Part shown: positions 39,894 through 48,119 of the stretch, one piece after another
Layout: every line of letters starts with the position of its first letter
How positions within the stretch are numbered: position 1 is the stretch's first letter
Assembly (NCBI RefSeq): GCF_014230085.1
Contig: NZ_JACHVB010000021.1
Coordinates: 72,501-136,500, forward strand
DNA length: 64,000 nt
Origin: Ruficoccus amylovorans
Lineage (GTDB): Bacteria > Verrucomicrobiota > Verrucomicrobiia > Opitutales > Cerasicoccaceae
Direction of reading: 5' to 3'
Notes under the pieces: model-generated
What the model saw: only the letters and a program-made list of their open reading frames with translations
Told to the model about the DNA's origin: nothing
Database searches by the model: none
Program-made: the position numbers and the translations under genes

Positions 39894-40310
39894 ATGATGA
39901 CTAAAGCTGCTCTCATTCCCTGCCTTGCCTCGTTCGCCCTTTTCACGCTGGCCGGTTGCAATACCGCGATCCGCGGGGATGCCGACGTGGCCGAGTACAA
40001 CGCCCAGCCGCTGAGCATGCCGATCCCCTCCGACGTGTCGGGAAGCGTGCTGGAAGACGCGATGAAATCGACCTTCCAGGGCCGCCACTGGACAGTGGTC
40101 TCGTCCTCCTCGGACAAGGTGACCGCGGTGCTCAACCACAACGGCTACGAGGCCAAGGCCTCGATGGTGCGTGAAGGCGACACGGTGAAAATCTACTCCG
40201 ACTCGACCATGACAGACCCGAAAACGGGTGAGCAAATCCAGGCGGTGCCGTTGGGCTGGCTGGAAAATCTCCAGAAGGACTTCCCCCGCCGTCTGGCTCA
40301 GGCCAGCTAA
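39894..40310 (+). CDS. Small lipoprotein
   Basis: 138 aa. A lipoprotein signal ends in the lipobox LAGC (Cys22). The mature part is a small alpha/beta-like domain (VSGSVLEDAMKSTFQGRHW, SSDKVTAVLNHNGYEAKASM). The family is not recognised. It lies 21 bp before the chorismatase gene on the same strand, so it could share that transcript, but nothing ties it functionally to the cluster. Confidence 0.65.
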   Translation: MMTKAALIPCLASFALFTLAGCNTAIRGDADVAEYNAQPLSMPIPSDVSGSVLEDAMKSTFQGRHWTVVSSSSDKVTAVLNHNGYEAKASMVREGDTVKIYSDSTMTDPKTGEQIQAVPLGWLENLQKDFPRRLAQAS

Positions 40311-40331
40311 GGTCCGAGGGACGAATCCGCC

Positions 40332-41264
40332 ATGCCGACCAGCCTCCGATTTGGGGCGAGCCGCACTCGTCTGCATCCCGGGGACGCGGGCATTGAGCTG
40401 GCCGTCCCGCTGCTTGCCGGGACCGCCGACGAACGTCTCTGGCCGGGCACACTTGAACGTGTGGACGGCGATCTGCTGACCGGCTCCGAGGGGCCGTGGC
40501 GCTGTGTCGCGTTGAGCGTTCCGGTGACGCAGGACATGCGCGAGACGACCCGCTCGGCTTATGCCCGCCTGCTGGCCGCGCTCGGCCCGGCCCATAGCCT
40601 GCGGATCTGGAACTACGTCCCCGCCATCAATGAGGAGGCCGAGGGGCTGGAAAATTACCGGGCCTTTTGCGCCGGGCGGCACGAGGCTTTTGCCGCCTTC
40701 GCCGGAGCCGGGTTTGAGCGGCATTTCTGTGCGGCCTCGGCGGTGGGAACAGTGGAGCCGCGCTTGAGCGTGATCGCGCTGGCCACGGAATTTTCCGTCG
40801 AGCATCTGGAAAACCCCTTCCAATGCCCGGCCTACCATTACCCGCCGGAGTACGGGCCGCGTTCGCCGAGCTTTAGCCGGGCCAGCGTCGTGGCCGGGAG
40901 CGAACCGGTCTTTTATATCTCGGGCACGTCGGCGGTGCTGGGAGCGGCCAGCGTGGCTCCGGGCGACTTGCCGGGACAACTCGCCTCCACCGGCGAAAAC
41001 CTCCTGCGCATGCTCGCGCAGGGGCGGCGCGTGCTCGGAGCGGAGACCTTGGCCGGGCTGGAAGCTCCCTTCTGCCGAGTGTACCTGCGCCGGCCGGAGG
41101 ATGTTCCTGTGGTGCAGGCCTGGCTAGAAAAACAGCCGTGGTTCGACGCCGGGCAGTACATGATCGTGCAGGCCGACATCTGCCGCCGCGAACTGCTGGT
41201 CGAGATCGAGCTTTCCTGGGCCGCGCATGTGCTCAATCCGTCGGCTGACACGATGCCGGCGTAG
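40332..41264 (+). CDS. Chorismatase (FkbO/Hyg5/XanB2 family), hydroxybenzoate-forming
   Basis: 310 aa. Chorismatases hydrolyse chorismate to 3-/4-hydroxybenzoate or dihydroxycyclohexadiene carboxylate plus pyruvate. The family landmarks are present: IWNYVPAINE (93-101), NYRAFCAGR (108-116), PPEYGPRSPSFSRA (171-184), the FYISGTSAVLGAAS loop (194-207) with GDLPGQ after it, and the C-terminal ADICRRELLVEIE (281-293) carrying the catalytic acid. It opens the pigment cluster and would supply its aromatic starter, as XanB2 does for xanthomonadin. Which product is formed cannot be fixed here; neighbours favour a hydroxybenzoate. Confidence 0.85.
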   Translation: MPTSLRFGASRTRLHPGDAGIELAVPLLAGTADERLWPGTLERVDGDLLTGSEGPWRCVALSVPVTQDMRETTRSAYARLLAALGPAHSLRIWNYVPAINEEAEGLENYRAFCAGRHEAFAAFAGAGFERHFCAASAVGTVEPRLSVIALATEFSVEHLENPFQCPAYHYPPEYGPRSPSFSRASVVAGSEPVFYISGTSAVLGAASVAPGDLPGQLASTGENLLRMLAQGRRVLGAETLAGLEAPFCRVYLRRPEDVPVVQAWLEKQPWFDAGQYMIVQADICRRELLVEIELSWAAHVLNPSADTMPA

Positions 41265-41335
41265 TTCCTCCGGGGAGCTTCAGCCATCAACTTGAAACTC
41301 GCCATGAGGGGGCGATGCGGCCAAAGCTTCTTCCC

Positions 41336-42586
41336 ATGTCTGCAACCCGTTATGACTGTCTCGTGATCGGTGCCGGGCCTGCGGGTTCGGCGGCGGGCAC
41401 CTTGTTGGCCCAGGCGGGCAAGCGGGTGCTGATCGTGGAGCGGGCGCAGTATCCGCGTTTTCACATCGGCGAGTCGCTCATCCCGGCGGCGAACCGCGTC
41501 CTGCGCAAGATGAACGCCTGGGAGCGGGTCGAGCAGGCCGGTTTTGTGCGCAAGGAGGGAGCGGAGTTCACCTGCGGGGCCGGGGCCTTGCGCGTGCACA
41601 ACCGCTTTCGTGACGGCTTGATCCCCGGACTCGACTACACCTATCAGGTCGAGCGGTCGGTTTTTGACCGGCTCCTGCTGGAGCGGGCGGTCGAGGCCGG
41701 TTGCGAGCTGCGCCAGCCGGTGGAGGCAAAATCCGCCCGCTGGACGGGCGGATGCTGGCAAGTCGAACTCGCCGTGGACGGCAGCACGGAGACGGTCGAG
41801 GCGGACTGGCTGGTCGATGCCGCCGGGCGCGGGCGTTGGCTGGGGCGTCAGTTGGGCATCCCGACCGATCCGATCCCGCTTCCCAAGCGCTTCGCGGTCT
41901 ACAACCACTTTCGCGGAGTCGCCCGGGCACCGGAGCCGGAGGGCGGCAATATCATCATCACGCGGGTCCCGGGTGGATGGTTCTGGTCGATCCCACTCGA
42001 TACCGAACGCACCTCAGTAGGGCTGGTCCTGATCCCCGGCGAGGACCGTACGCCGCCGGAGGAGCTTTTTCACCAGCGCGTCGCCGCCAACCCGTGGATG
42101 CGCAAGTGCATGGCTCAGGCCGAGACGCTGGACTGCTTCCGGGTGGAGGCGGATTATTCCTTTGTCAACCGGCAGTTCGCCGGGGAGCGTTGGGTGATGC
42201 TGGGGGACGCGGCGGGGTTCATCGACCCGGTGTTTTCCTCCGGGGTCTATCTGGCGCTGGAATCCGCCGACCTCGCAGTGGGCGAAATCCTGCGTGCCGC
42301 CCCCGGCAAGGGGCTGGGCGGGCGCGCCCGTGGCCGCTACGAGCGCGAGCTGCGCGGCCGGATGCGGGTTATGCTCGACCTGATCGACGTTTATTACGAC
42401 GAAAAGTCGTTCGCGGTTTTCATGAGCCCGACGAACCGTTTCAGCCTCTTCGCGGCGGTCAACGCCGTGGTCGCCGGATACACGCGGATGCCTTTCCGGC
42501 TGAAATGGCGCTACAAGCTTTTCCTGACCATTGCCCGGCTGAACCGGCGCTGGCGGATCGCTCCGCCGCTCAAGCTGCGCAGTTGA
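41336..42586 (+). CDS. Flavin-dependent halogenase-like monooxygenase
   Basis: 416 aa from MSATRYDCLVIGAGPAG. The FAD-binding GxGxxG is at residues 12-17 and a second FAD contact is GDAAGFIDPVFSSG. The flavin halogenase motif W-x-W-x-I-P is intact (Trp215, Trp217, Ile219, Pro220). A Lys in F-x-x-K-x-G-A-x-F context (Lys73) matches the catalytic Lys of these enzymes. It probably chlorinates or brominates a phenol or ACP-bound aryl group, fitting xanthomonadins, which are brominated. Related proteins can be plain oxidoreductases. TGATG overlap with the next gene. Confidence 0.82.
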   Translation: MSATRYDCLVIGAGPAGSAAGTLLAQAGKRVLIVERAQYPRFHIGESLIPAANRVLRKMNAWERVEQAGFVRKEGAEFTCGAGALRVHNRFRDGLIPGLDYTYQVERSVFDRLLLERAVEAGCELRQPVEAKSARWTGGCWQVELAVDGSTETVEADWLVDAAGRGRWLGRQLGIPTDPIPLPKRFAVYNHFRGVARAPEPEGGNIIITRVPGGWFWSIPLDTERTSVGLVLIPGEDRTPPEELFHQRVAANPWMRKCMAQAETLDCFRVEADYSFVNRQFAGERWVMLGDAAGFIDPVFSSGVYLALESADLAVGEILRAAPGKGLGGRARGRYERELRGRMRVMLDLIDVYYDEKSFAVFMSPTNRFSLFAAVNAVVAGYTRMPFRLKWRYKLFLTIARLNRRWRIAPPLKLRS

Positions 42587-43227
42587 TGAAAACGCCCGCT
42601 ACCTCCGTCCGCTGGCTGCCCTGGACGCTCGCCTTGCTCGGGCTGGCGGCCCTGTGCTGGGCGCTGGTGCTGTGGGGGGCGGACTGGCGGGCCTTTATCG
42701 AGGCGCACCCGGAGGCGGGGGCGGCAGTTTTCTGCGGGCTGATGATCGTGCTCCCACTGGTTGGGTTTCCGATTTCGGCCTTTTACGTTTTCGCGGGGCT
42801 GACTTTTTCCGTGCCGGTGGCGCTGGCCGCCGGGGGCGTCGGGCTGGCCGCGAACATGAGCCTCGGCTACCTGCTGGCCCGCACGGTCTGGCGGGAACCG
42901 CTGCGGCGGCGTCTGGAGCCGCGCTGGCCCCGGCTGTTCGCGCTCGACCGCAACGCCTGCGCCCAAGTCACGCTGCTGGTGCGGGCCGTGCCGGGGGTGC
43001 CCTTCACCGCGCAGAACTATCTGCTGGGCGTGTTGGCGGTGCCTTTCGGGCTGTACCTGGCGCTTTCGTGGGCGGTCCAGTTTGTCTTTTTGACGGGCGT
43101 GGTGCTGACCACGCGCGGGGTCATGGACAAGGACGGAGCCCAGGCCCTCTGGGGCGGGCTGGCTGTGGCCGTGGCCCTGATCGGAACGCGGCTGGTCTGG
43201 CGGCGTTGGAAGCGCAACAGCATTTGA
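42586..43227 (+). CDS. VTT-domain (TVP38/DedA-like) membrane protein
   Basis: 213 aa from MKTPATSVRWLPWTLALL. About five membrane segments; the central part (PLVGFPISAFYVFAGLTFSV, GLAANMSLGYLLAR, LLVRAVPGVPFTAQNYLLGV) follows the VTT/SNARE-associated family with its re-entrant loops and an Arg near a Pro. VTT/DedA proteins are linked to lipid scrambling or undecaprenyl-phosphate recycling. Its start overlaps the halogenase stop by 1 nt (TGATG). It may help move the lipid-linked product; this is not a standard aryl-polyene gene. Confidence 0.78.
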   Translation: MKTPATSVRWLPWTLALLGLAALCWALVLWGADWRAFIEAHPEAGAAVFCGLMIVLPLVGFPISAFYVFAGLTFSVPVALAAGGVGLAANMSLGYLLARTVWREPLRRRLEPRWPRLFALDRNACAQVTLLVRAVPGVPFTAQNYLLGVLAVPFGLYLALSWAVQFVFLTGVVLTTRGVMDKDGAQALWGGLAVAVALIGTRLVWRRWKRNSI

Positions 43228-43268
43228 CTTGAGGCTGGTCCGCAGTTCGCTATTGCTAGCTCTATCTT

Positions 43269-43535
43269 ATGGGAGACGATTTAAAAGACCGTTTGAAGAC
43301 GCTTATCATCGAGGCGTTGTCTCTGGAGGATGTCGATCCGGACGAACTGACCGACGATACCCCGCTGATGGACTCGGGCCTCGGGCTCGACTCGATTGAC
43401 GCGCTCGAACTGGTCGTGAGCGTGGAAAAGGAATTCTCGATCAAGATCAAGAACAGCGAAGAGGCCCGTGCCGCCTTGCAGAGTATTGACACGCTGGCGG
43501 CCTTCATCCGCGAGCGACAGGCGGCTTCGGCTTGA
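43269..43535 (+). CDS. Acyl carrier protein
   Basis: 88 aa, acidic. The phosphopantetheine site is Ser42 in LDSIDALEL. A four-helix ACP layout is apparent, with the usual acidic helix II. Placed directly before the ketosynthase, it is the presumed carrier of the growing aryl-polyene chain. Aryl-polyene clusters often have two ACP genes; only one is seen here. The role as carrier for this pathway is inferred from position. Confidence 0.92.
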   Translation: MGDDLKDRLKTLIIEALSLEDVDPDELTDDTPLMDSGLGLDSIDALELVVSVEKEFSIKIKNSEEARAALQSIDTLAAFIRERQAASA

Positions 43536-43568
43536 GCCGACGGGCTTTGCGGCTATATTGGTCTTGTT

Positions 43569-44675
43569 ATGGCAAACCGCGCAGCGAGCATCCGGGTCTG
43601 TATCGATGCCTGTGATTGTCTGACCGCGCTCGGTGATGCCGTCACAACCTGCTCCCGGCTGCGCGAGGGAGAGATCGCGCTGGAGCTTCACTCCGCGCCG
43701 GGCGAAGGCCCGGAGCGCGTCCCGCTGGCCCTGACTGGCCCATGTGTGGTGGAGACACCGCCTCGCTGGCTCGCCCCCTGTCGTGAGCTGCTGGCTCGCG
43801 TCCCCGAGGCCCCCTGGGGGATGGCGGGCTACCCGGTGATTGTGTCGAGCAGCAACTTCGGAATCGATCAGATGCTGGCCGCTTACCAAACGGGGGATGA
43901 GCGCTACCATGCCGCCTCGACCCCGACCCGCGCGGTGCGGATGCTGGCCGAGGCCGTCGGCTGGGGGCCGAACCGTTTCATCGTGTCCAACGCCTGTGTT
44001 TCGGCCCAACTGGCGTTGATTCAGGCCCAGCGGATGCTGGAAGCCAGGCTGGCCGAGCGGGTGCTGGTCTTTTCTTTCGACTTTTTGAGCGACTTCGTTG
44101 TGGGCGGCTTTCACGCCCTGAAAATTCTTAACGCGGACTTCCCTCAGCCCTATGCCTGCCGGGAAACCGGCTCTATCGGCCTGGGCGACGGGGCCGCGTT
44201 TGCCGTGCTCAGCCGTGAGTCGGGCGGATTCCAGTTGGCCGCTTCGGCTGCGCTGTCGGAAAATTACCACATGACTGCCAACGACCCGACCGGGGCCGGT
44301 TTTCGGGGGGTGCTGGAGCGGGTGGCCCCGGCTCTTCCCGCCGGGCGCGTCTGGGTCAAGGGCCACGGTACGGGCACGCTGGAAGCGGGCCGTCTGGAGG
44401 CTGAGACCGTTGCCAGCTTGTTGCCGGAGAGTCCACTGGTCGCGTGGAAGGGCTCGCTCGGGCACACGCTCGGCTCCTGCGGGCTGGTCGAGCTGGCGGT
44501 GGCGTTGGAGGCGATGCGAACGGGAGAAATCCCCGGCACTGTCGGGGCGGAGGCTCCGTTTTTCACCGGCAATGTCAGCCGCGACAACTTTTCCGCCGCC
44601 GGTTACGGTGGCTTCATCCTTTTAAGCAGCGCCTTTGGGGGAGCCCAGGCCGCGCACCTTGTCACCCGTGATTAA
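43569..44675 (+). CDS. Beta-ketoacyl-ACP synthase (aryl-polyene type)
   Basis: 368 aa. Thiolase-fold condensing enzyme. The catalytic residues are in place: Cys143 (NACVSAQ), His266 (VKGHGTGT), and Lys294 with His299 (WKGSLGHTLGS). It performs decarboxylative condensation of malonyl-ACP with the acyl/aryl-ACP chain. It is slightly shorter than FabF (about 410 aa). It is followed in overlap by a chain-length-factor-like protein, matching the KS/CLF heterodimers of aryl-polyene and type II aromatic systems. Confidence 0.9.
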   Translation: MANRAASIRVCIDACDCLTALGDAVTTCSRLREGEIALELHSAPGEGPERVPLALTGPCVVETPPRWLAPCRELLARVPEAPWGMAGYPVIVSSSNFGIDQMLAAYQTGDERYHAASTPTRAVRMLAEAVGWGPNRFIVSNACVSAQLALIQAQRMLEARLAERVLVFSFDFLSDFVVGGFHALKILNADFPQPYACRETGSIGLGDGAAFAVLSRESGGFQLAASAALSENYHMTANDPTGAGFRGVLERVAPALPAGRVWVKGHGTGTLEAGRLEAETVASLLPESPLVAWKGSLGHTLGSCGLVELAVALEAMRTGEIPGTVGAEAPFFTGNVSRDNFSAAGYGGFILLSSAFGGAQAAHLVTRD

Positions 44676-45336
44676 GCGCTTCATCACCCGTCTCGCCGTG
44701 GCCGAACCGGGCCGGGAACTCGACCCGGAACGGCGCAAGGCCCTGCGTAAAAACTTCGGCCCGCTGGCCGCGCGGCGCATGAGCGACCTCTCGCTGCTCA
44801 TCGGCGAGGTGACGGATGGCCTGGAGGCCGGGGCGGACGACGAGTGGATCTACGCCTCGCGCTTTGGCGGGACCCAGAGCCTGGAGCGTTACCTGGCCAG
44901 CTTTCCCGCGCCCAGCCCGCTGCATTTTCAGAACTCGATCCACCCCGGCGCGCTTGACCTGGTGAGCGTCGCCCGGCGGCAAAGCTCGGCCTTGTTTTCT
45001 CCGCTGTGCGGACTGGAGACGCTGGTGGCCGACGCGCTGTTGGCCGCTCTGATCGCGCCGCCGGAGACGCCGGTCCATCTAGTCGGTGGGGACGAGTACG
45101 AGCACTGGTGCACCGCCCATAGCTGGGGCGGGGAGGAAACTTTTGCCTTTTACCTGCGGTTGGACTCTGCCGCCCAGGAACAGGTGCTCGGGGAGGTCAT
45201 ATTCACGCCGGGGGAGGAACTGGCGAACGCGCCCACTGCTCCGACGCTGCCTGAGTTTCACGCCGCGCTGGCGGAGCGCCGGCCACTGGCATTTTTCACT
45301 CCCGAACGGGGAACCTTCCGTCTGTCATGGGCCTGA
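44668..45336 (+). CDS. Ketosynthase chain-length-factor-like protein (KS N-terminal-like)
   Basis: About 222 aa. It begins at GTG 44668, overlapping the KS stop by 8 nt (GTGATTAA); an upstream TTG at 44635 is possible. The segment IYASRFGGTQSLERYLASF, then NSIHPGALDLVSVARRQSSALFS matches the beta-ketoacyl-synthase-like N-terminal family found as the chain-length factor in aryl-polyene clusters. There is no active-site Cys motif, so it is probably a non-catalytic partner of the KS that sets polyene length. Confidence 0.78.
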   Translation: MIKRFITRLAVAEPGRELDPERRKALRKNFGPLAARRMSDLSLLIGEVTDGLEAGADDEWIYASRFGGTQSLERYLASFPAPSPLHFQNSIHPGALDLVSVARRQSSALFSPLCGLETLVADALLAALIAPPETPVHLVGGDEYEHWCTAHSWGGEETFAFYLRLDSAAQEQVLGEVIFTPGEELANAPTAPTLPEFHAALAERRPLAFFTPERGTFRLSWA

Positions 45337-46259
45337 GTGAACCCAGAAATCCGGGTCCCTGGGGCGGGTACCGGCTCATGTCGCTGTGCGACCGCGTGCT
45401 GCCCGGCTGGCTGCTGGAGGCAGCGATGCGGACAGGGGTATTTATCGCCTTCGCCCTGATGCGGGAGCAGCGTCGCCATTCGCGCGCCTATCTGGAAACA
45501 CTGCGGGGTCATCCCGTCGGCTGGCGGGAGAGCTACCGGCATTTTCGGGCGCTGGCCGATATGCTCCGGCTCAAGCTGCGGGCCGGGCGCGGCGATCCCG
45601 TCCCGATGGAGTGGGCGGACGAGGAGAGCAGCCGCAACGGCCTCCTGATCCGGGGCCGTACGCCGATGCTGGTGGGGACTTTCCATGTCGGGGCCTCGGA
45701 CCTGCTCGGTTTCGGGCTGGACAAGTTCGAGCGTTCGATCTGCATGGTGCGCCAGCGCGTGCGCAACTCCGAGGACATTGACCGGTTGCTGCGGCAGGCG
45801 GCGGGACAGGTCGAGGTCATCTGGGTCAATGACGAGCGGGACATTATTTTCGGCCTGCGCGACGCCCTCGATGCGGGCAAGACTCTGGCCATGCAGTGCG
45901 ACCGGTTGGAGCACACCTCGAAAGTCGCGGCTTTCGAGTTTCTGGGAGAGCGTCGGCTTTTCCCGGTCACGATTTACCACCTGGCCGCGCTCTATGGGCG
46001 TCCCGTTCAGTTCTCGGTGGCGCTGCCGGACCCGGCGGGAGCAGGCTACCTCGTGCATGCCTGTGATCCGTTCGTCCCCGAAGGGCGTCACCGCCAGGAG
46101 GATGTTCAGGCCGGAGTGGCGCATTTCCAGATGGTCCTGCACTGGCTGGAAAAGCTCCTGCTCCGACACCCGTACCAGTGGTTCAACTTTCTCCCGCTCA
46201 ACCCGTCCGCACCCGCCGGCGGGCTTTCGTCCGGGGCCGGTATGGCCGCTAGCGACTGA
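45327..46259 (+). CDS. LpxL/HtrB-like lysophospholipid acyltransferase
   Basis: 310 aa. The acyltransferase H-x4-D motif is in GTFHVGASDLL. Further family blocks include VIWVNDERDIIF and LAMQCDRLEHTSKVAAFEFLG. The domain resembles lipid A late acyltransferases, but in aryl-polyene and xanthomonadin clusters such enzymes attach the polyene to a lipid-like carrier. The ATG overlaps the preceding stop by 10 nt. The exact acceptor is unknown. Confidence 0.82.
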   Translation: MGLSEPRNPGPWGGYRLMSLCDRVLPGWLLEAAMRTGVFIAFALMREQRRHSRAYLETLRGHPVGWRESYRHFRALADMLRLKLRAGRGDPVPMEWADEESSRNGLLIRGRTPMLVGTFHVGASDLLGFGLDKFERSICMVRQRVRNSEDIDRLLRQAAGQVEVIWVNDERDIIFGLRDALDAGKTLAMQCDRLEHTSKVAAFEFLGERRLFPVTIYHLAALYGRPVQFSVALPDPAGAGYLVHACDPFVPEGRHRQEDVQAGVAHFQMVLHWLEKLLLRHPYQWFNFLPLNPSAPAGGLSSGAGMAASD

Positions 46260-46265
46260 TCCGCC

Positions 46266-47042
46266 ATGTCTGCCACCCCCAGTTATAAGCCGTCCCGCTC
46301 GCTCGGACTTTACCTGCGCTATCTGGCGATGATCGTGCTGTTCGGACTGTGGGCCTTCGCGCTCAACGTCCTGTGCGCACTCCTGCTGCCGCTGGGGCTG
46401 GAAAGGCGTTCGCCGGGGAGCATCCGGCGTATCCTGGCCGACTCCATGCGCCGCTACACACGACTGCTGGCGATGATGGGAATGGGACGGGTGCGCTTCA
46501 CCGGGCTGGATAAAATCCCCGCCGGCCCCTGCCTGCTGGTGGCCAACCACACGGGGCTGCTCGACGCGCTTTTTCTCATGATCGAGCGCCCGCAGATGGT
46601 CTGCGTGTTTAAATCCAGCCTGCGCCGCAACCCGTTTTTCCGCTACATGATCCGGCAGGGCGGCTTTATTGCCAATCGCGACGGGATGGAGTCGCTGCGC
46701 GCGATGGAGAAAGCCCTCGGCGAAGGCCGCCAGGTGCTGGTCTTCCCCGAGGGGACGCGGACCGCTGTCCCGCCCCTGAACCGCTTCAAGGCCGGATTCG
46801 GCTGGGTGGCGAAGGAGACCGGCGTCCCCGTCTGCGCCCTGCTCATCCGCAACCCCTCGGGCCTGCTGTGCAAGGGCGGGGGGCTTTTCGGGCGCTACGC
46901 CTTTCCCTTTACCTGCGAGTTCCGCTACCTGGGTGAGTTCCGTCCCGCCCCCGATGAGCCGCCCCCGCTCTTTGCCCGACGGATGGAGGACTTTTACCGC
47001 GAACAACTGGCGAAGGAGGATTTTTCCCTGTGGCCGAAGTGA
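46266..47042 (+). CDS. PlsC-like 1-acylglycerol-3-phosphate acyltransferase family protein
   Basis: 258 aa. One N-terminal membrane segment (about 15-45) is followed by the PlsC fold: NHTGLLDAL (NH-x4-D), the FPEGTRT acceptor motif, and KAGFGWVAKETGVPV. It is in the aryl-polyene gene order as the second acyltransferase. It probably acylates a glycerol-type acceptor or prepares the lipid anchor of the pigment. It starts 6 bp after the LpxL-like gene and overlaps the dehydratase gene by 13 bp. Confidence 0.85.
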   Translation: MSATPSYKPSRSLGLYLRYLAMIVLFGLWAFALNVLCALLLPLGLERRSPGSIRRILADSMRRYTRLLAMMGMGRVRFTGLDKIPAGPCLLVANHTGLLDALFLMIERPQMVCVFKSSLRRNPFFRYMIRQGGFIANRDGMESLRAMEKALGEGRQVLVFPEGTRTAVPPLNRFKAGFGWVAKETGVPVCALLIRNPSGLLCKGGGLFGRYAFPFTCEFRYLGEFRPAPDEPPPLFARRMEDFYREQLAKEDFSLWPK

Positions 47043-47329
47043 TCGTCGAACGCATCGCCGTGACCGAAGCCAACGGCTTCTGCGACGGGCATTTCCCCGG
47101 TCACCCCCTCGTTCCGGCGGCGGCGCAGGCGCAGTGGGCGCTGGTCGCGCTCGAACGCATAGCCGGGGCAGGCAAGCGCTGGGAAATGCGTCAGGGGAAA
47201 TTCCTGCGCGAACTGCGCCCCGGCTGCACGGTGGAGCTTCGCCTGAGCCGGGAGAAACGCGGCTGGCGTGCGCAGGTGGTTGACGCGGAGGGGGCTTATG
47301 CCGATATGCTGTGGGTGCCACATGAATGA
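47030..47329 (+). CDS. Hotdog-fold 3-hydroxyacyl-ACP dehydratase-like (ApeI-like)
   Basis: 99 aa, starting at GTG 47030 with GGAGGA 8-9 nt upstream. The FabZ-type strand-turn GHFPGHPLVPA contains the catalytic-type His and frames the hotdog core. Together with the second hotdog gene downstream it could form a heterodimer, as ApeI and ApeP do, dehydrating 3-hydroxyacyl-ACPs to trans double bonds. The C-terminal overlap with the glycosyltransferase gene is 8 nt. Confidence 0.75.
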   Translation: MAEVIVERIAVTEANGFCDGHFPGHPLVPAAAQAQWALVALERIAGAGKRWEMRQGKFLRELRPGCTVELRLSREKRGWRAQVVDAEGAYADMLWVPHE

Positions 47330-48119
47330 TTCCGCGACCCACGTGCTCGTCCTGCCCTCGTACAACACCGGCCCCATCCTGGAGCGCACGGTGCGGGAGG
47401 CGCTGCGCTACTGGCGTCCGCTCTGGCTCTTTATCGACGGCTCCACCGATGGGGCGCACGAGGTCTTTTTGAAAAAACCGGAGGAGTGGCCCGGGCTGCG
47501 GGTCTTTGTCAGCCAAACCAATCGCGGCAAGGGGGCAACGGCGGCCTGGGCGGCGGATGAGGCGGCGCGGGCAGGCTTCACCCACCTGTTGCTGATGGAT
47601 GCCGACGGGCAGCACCCCGCTGACCGGGTGCCGGAACTGATGAGCCTCTCTGCACAAAGGCCGGAGGCGTGTGTCATGGGGCAACCGGATTTCGGCCCGG
47701 ACGCGCCCTGGGTGCGACTGGCCGGGCGGCAGTTGAGTGTCGGGCTGACTCAGTTCGAAACCCTCTGGGGCGGCCTGGCCGACCCCTTGTTCGGGATGCG
47801 CGTGTACCCGGTCGGGCCGTTGCGGGAGGTTTTTAAGGGAACGCGCTTCGCGCGGCGCTATGACTTCGACCCCGAGGTGGCGGTTCGGCTTTTCTGGGCC
47901 GGGGTGCCTCCGCTGCGCTGCCGGGTGCCGGTGCGCTATGTGCCCGCCGAAGAGGGCGGGGTGAGCCACTTTCACTATCTGCGTGACAACGCCTTTATGC
48001 TCTGGCTCCATGTCAGGCTGTTGCTTTCATTTGTTCCACGATGCTTTTCCGTCGCCCGACTCAGCCGCCGTTTTCGCCGTCAGCAGGACGGTGGAGGCGG
48101 GCCGTTGTGTTCCTGTTGA
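47322..48119 (+). CDS. Family 2 glycosyltransferase
   Basis: 265 aa from MNDSATHVLVLPSYNTG. A GT-A fold is visible: VLPSYNTG, LFIDGSTDG, NRGKGATAAWAADEAARAG and the DxD-type MDADGQHP motif. The rest has FGMRVYPVGPL and a membrane-associating C-terminal helix (LWLHVRLLLSFV). In aryl-polyene clusters a GT2 domain (often fused to an acyltransferase) modifies the polyene head or its carrier; here it is a separate gene. Overlaps both neighbours (8 and 79 nt). Confidence 0.85.
   Translation: MNDSATHVLVLPSYNTGPILERTVREALRYWRPLWLFIDGSTDGAHEVFLKKPEEWPGLRVFVSQTNRGKGATAAWAADEAARAGFTHLLLMDADGQHPADRVPELMSLSAQRPEACVMGQPDFGPDAPWVRLAGRQLSVGLTQFETLWGGLADPLFGMRVYPVGPLREVFKGTRFARRYDFDPEVAVRLFWAGVPPLRCRVPVRYVPAEEGGVSHFHYLRDNAFMLWLHVRLLLSFVPRCFSVARLSRRFRRQQDGGGGPLCSC

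Noticed and set aside
41701-43227. 508-aa plus frame as one gene
   Set aside because: Only the part from ATG 42586 resembles a protein family (VTT); the first 295 residues overlap the halogenase gene in another frame and show no domain.
45258-48011. 917-aa open frame on the minus strand
   Set aside because: Antisense to the acyltransferase, dehydratase and glycosyltransferase genes of the pigment cluster; Arg/Pro/His-rich and without any motif.
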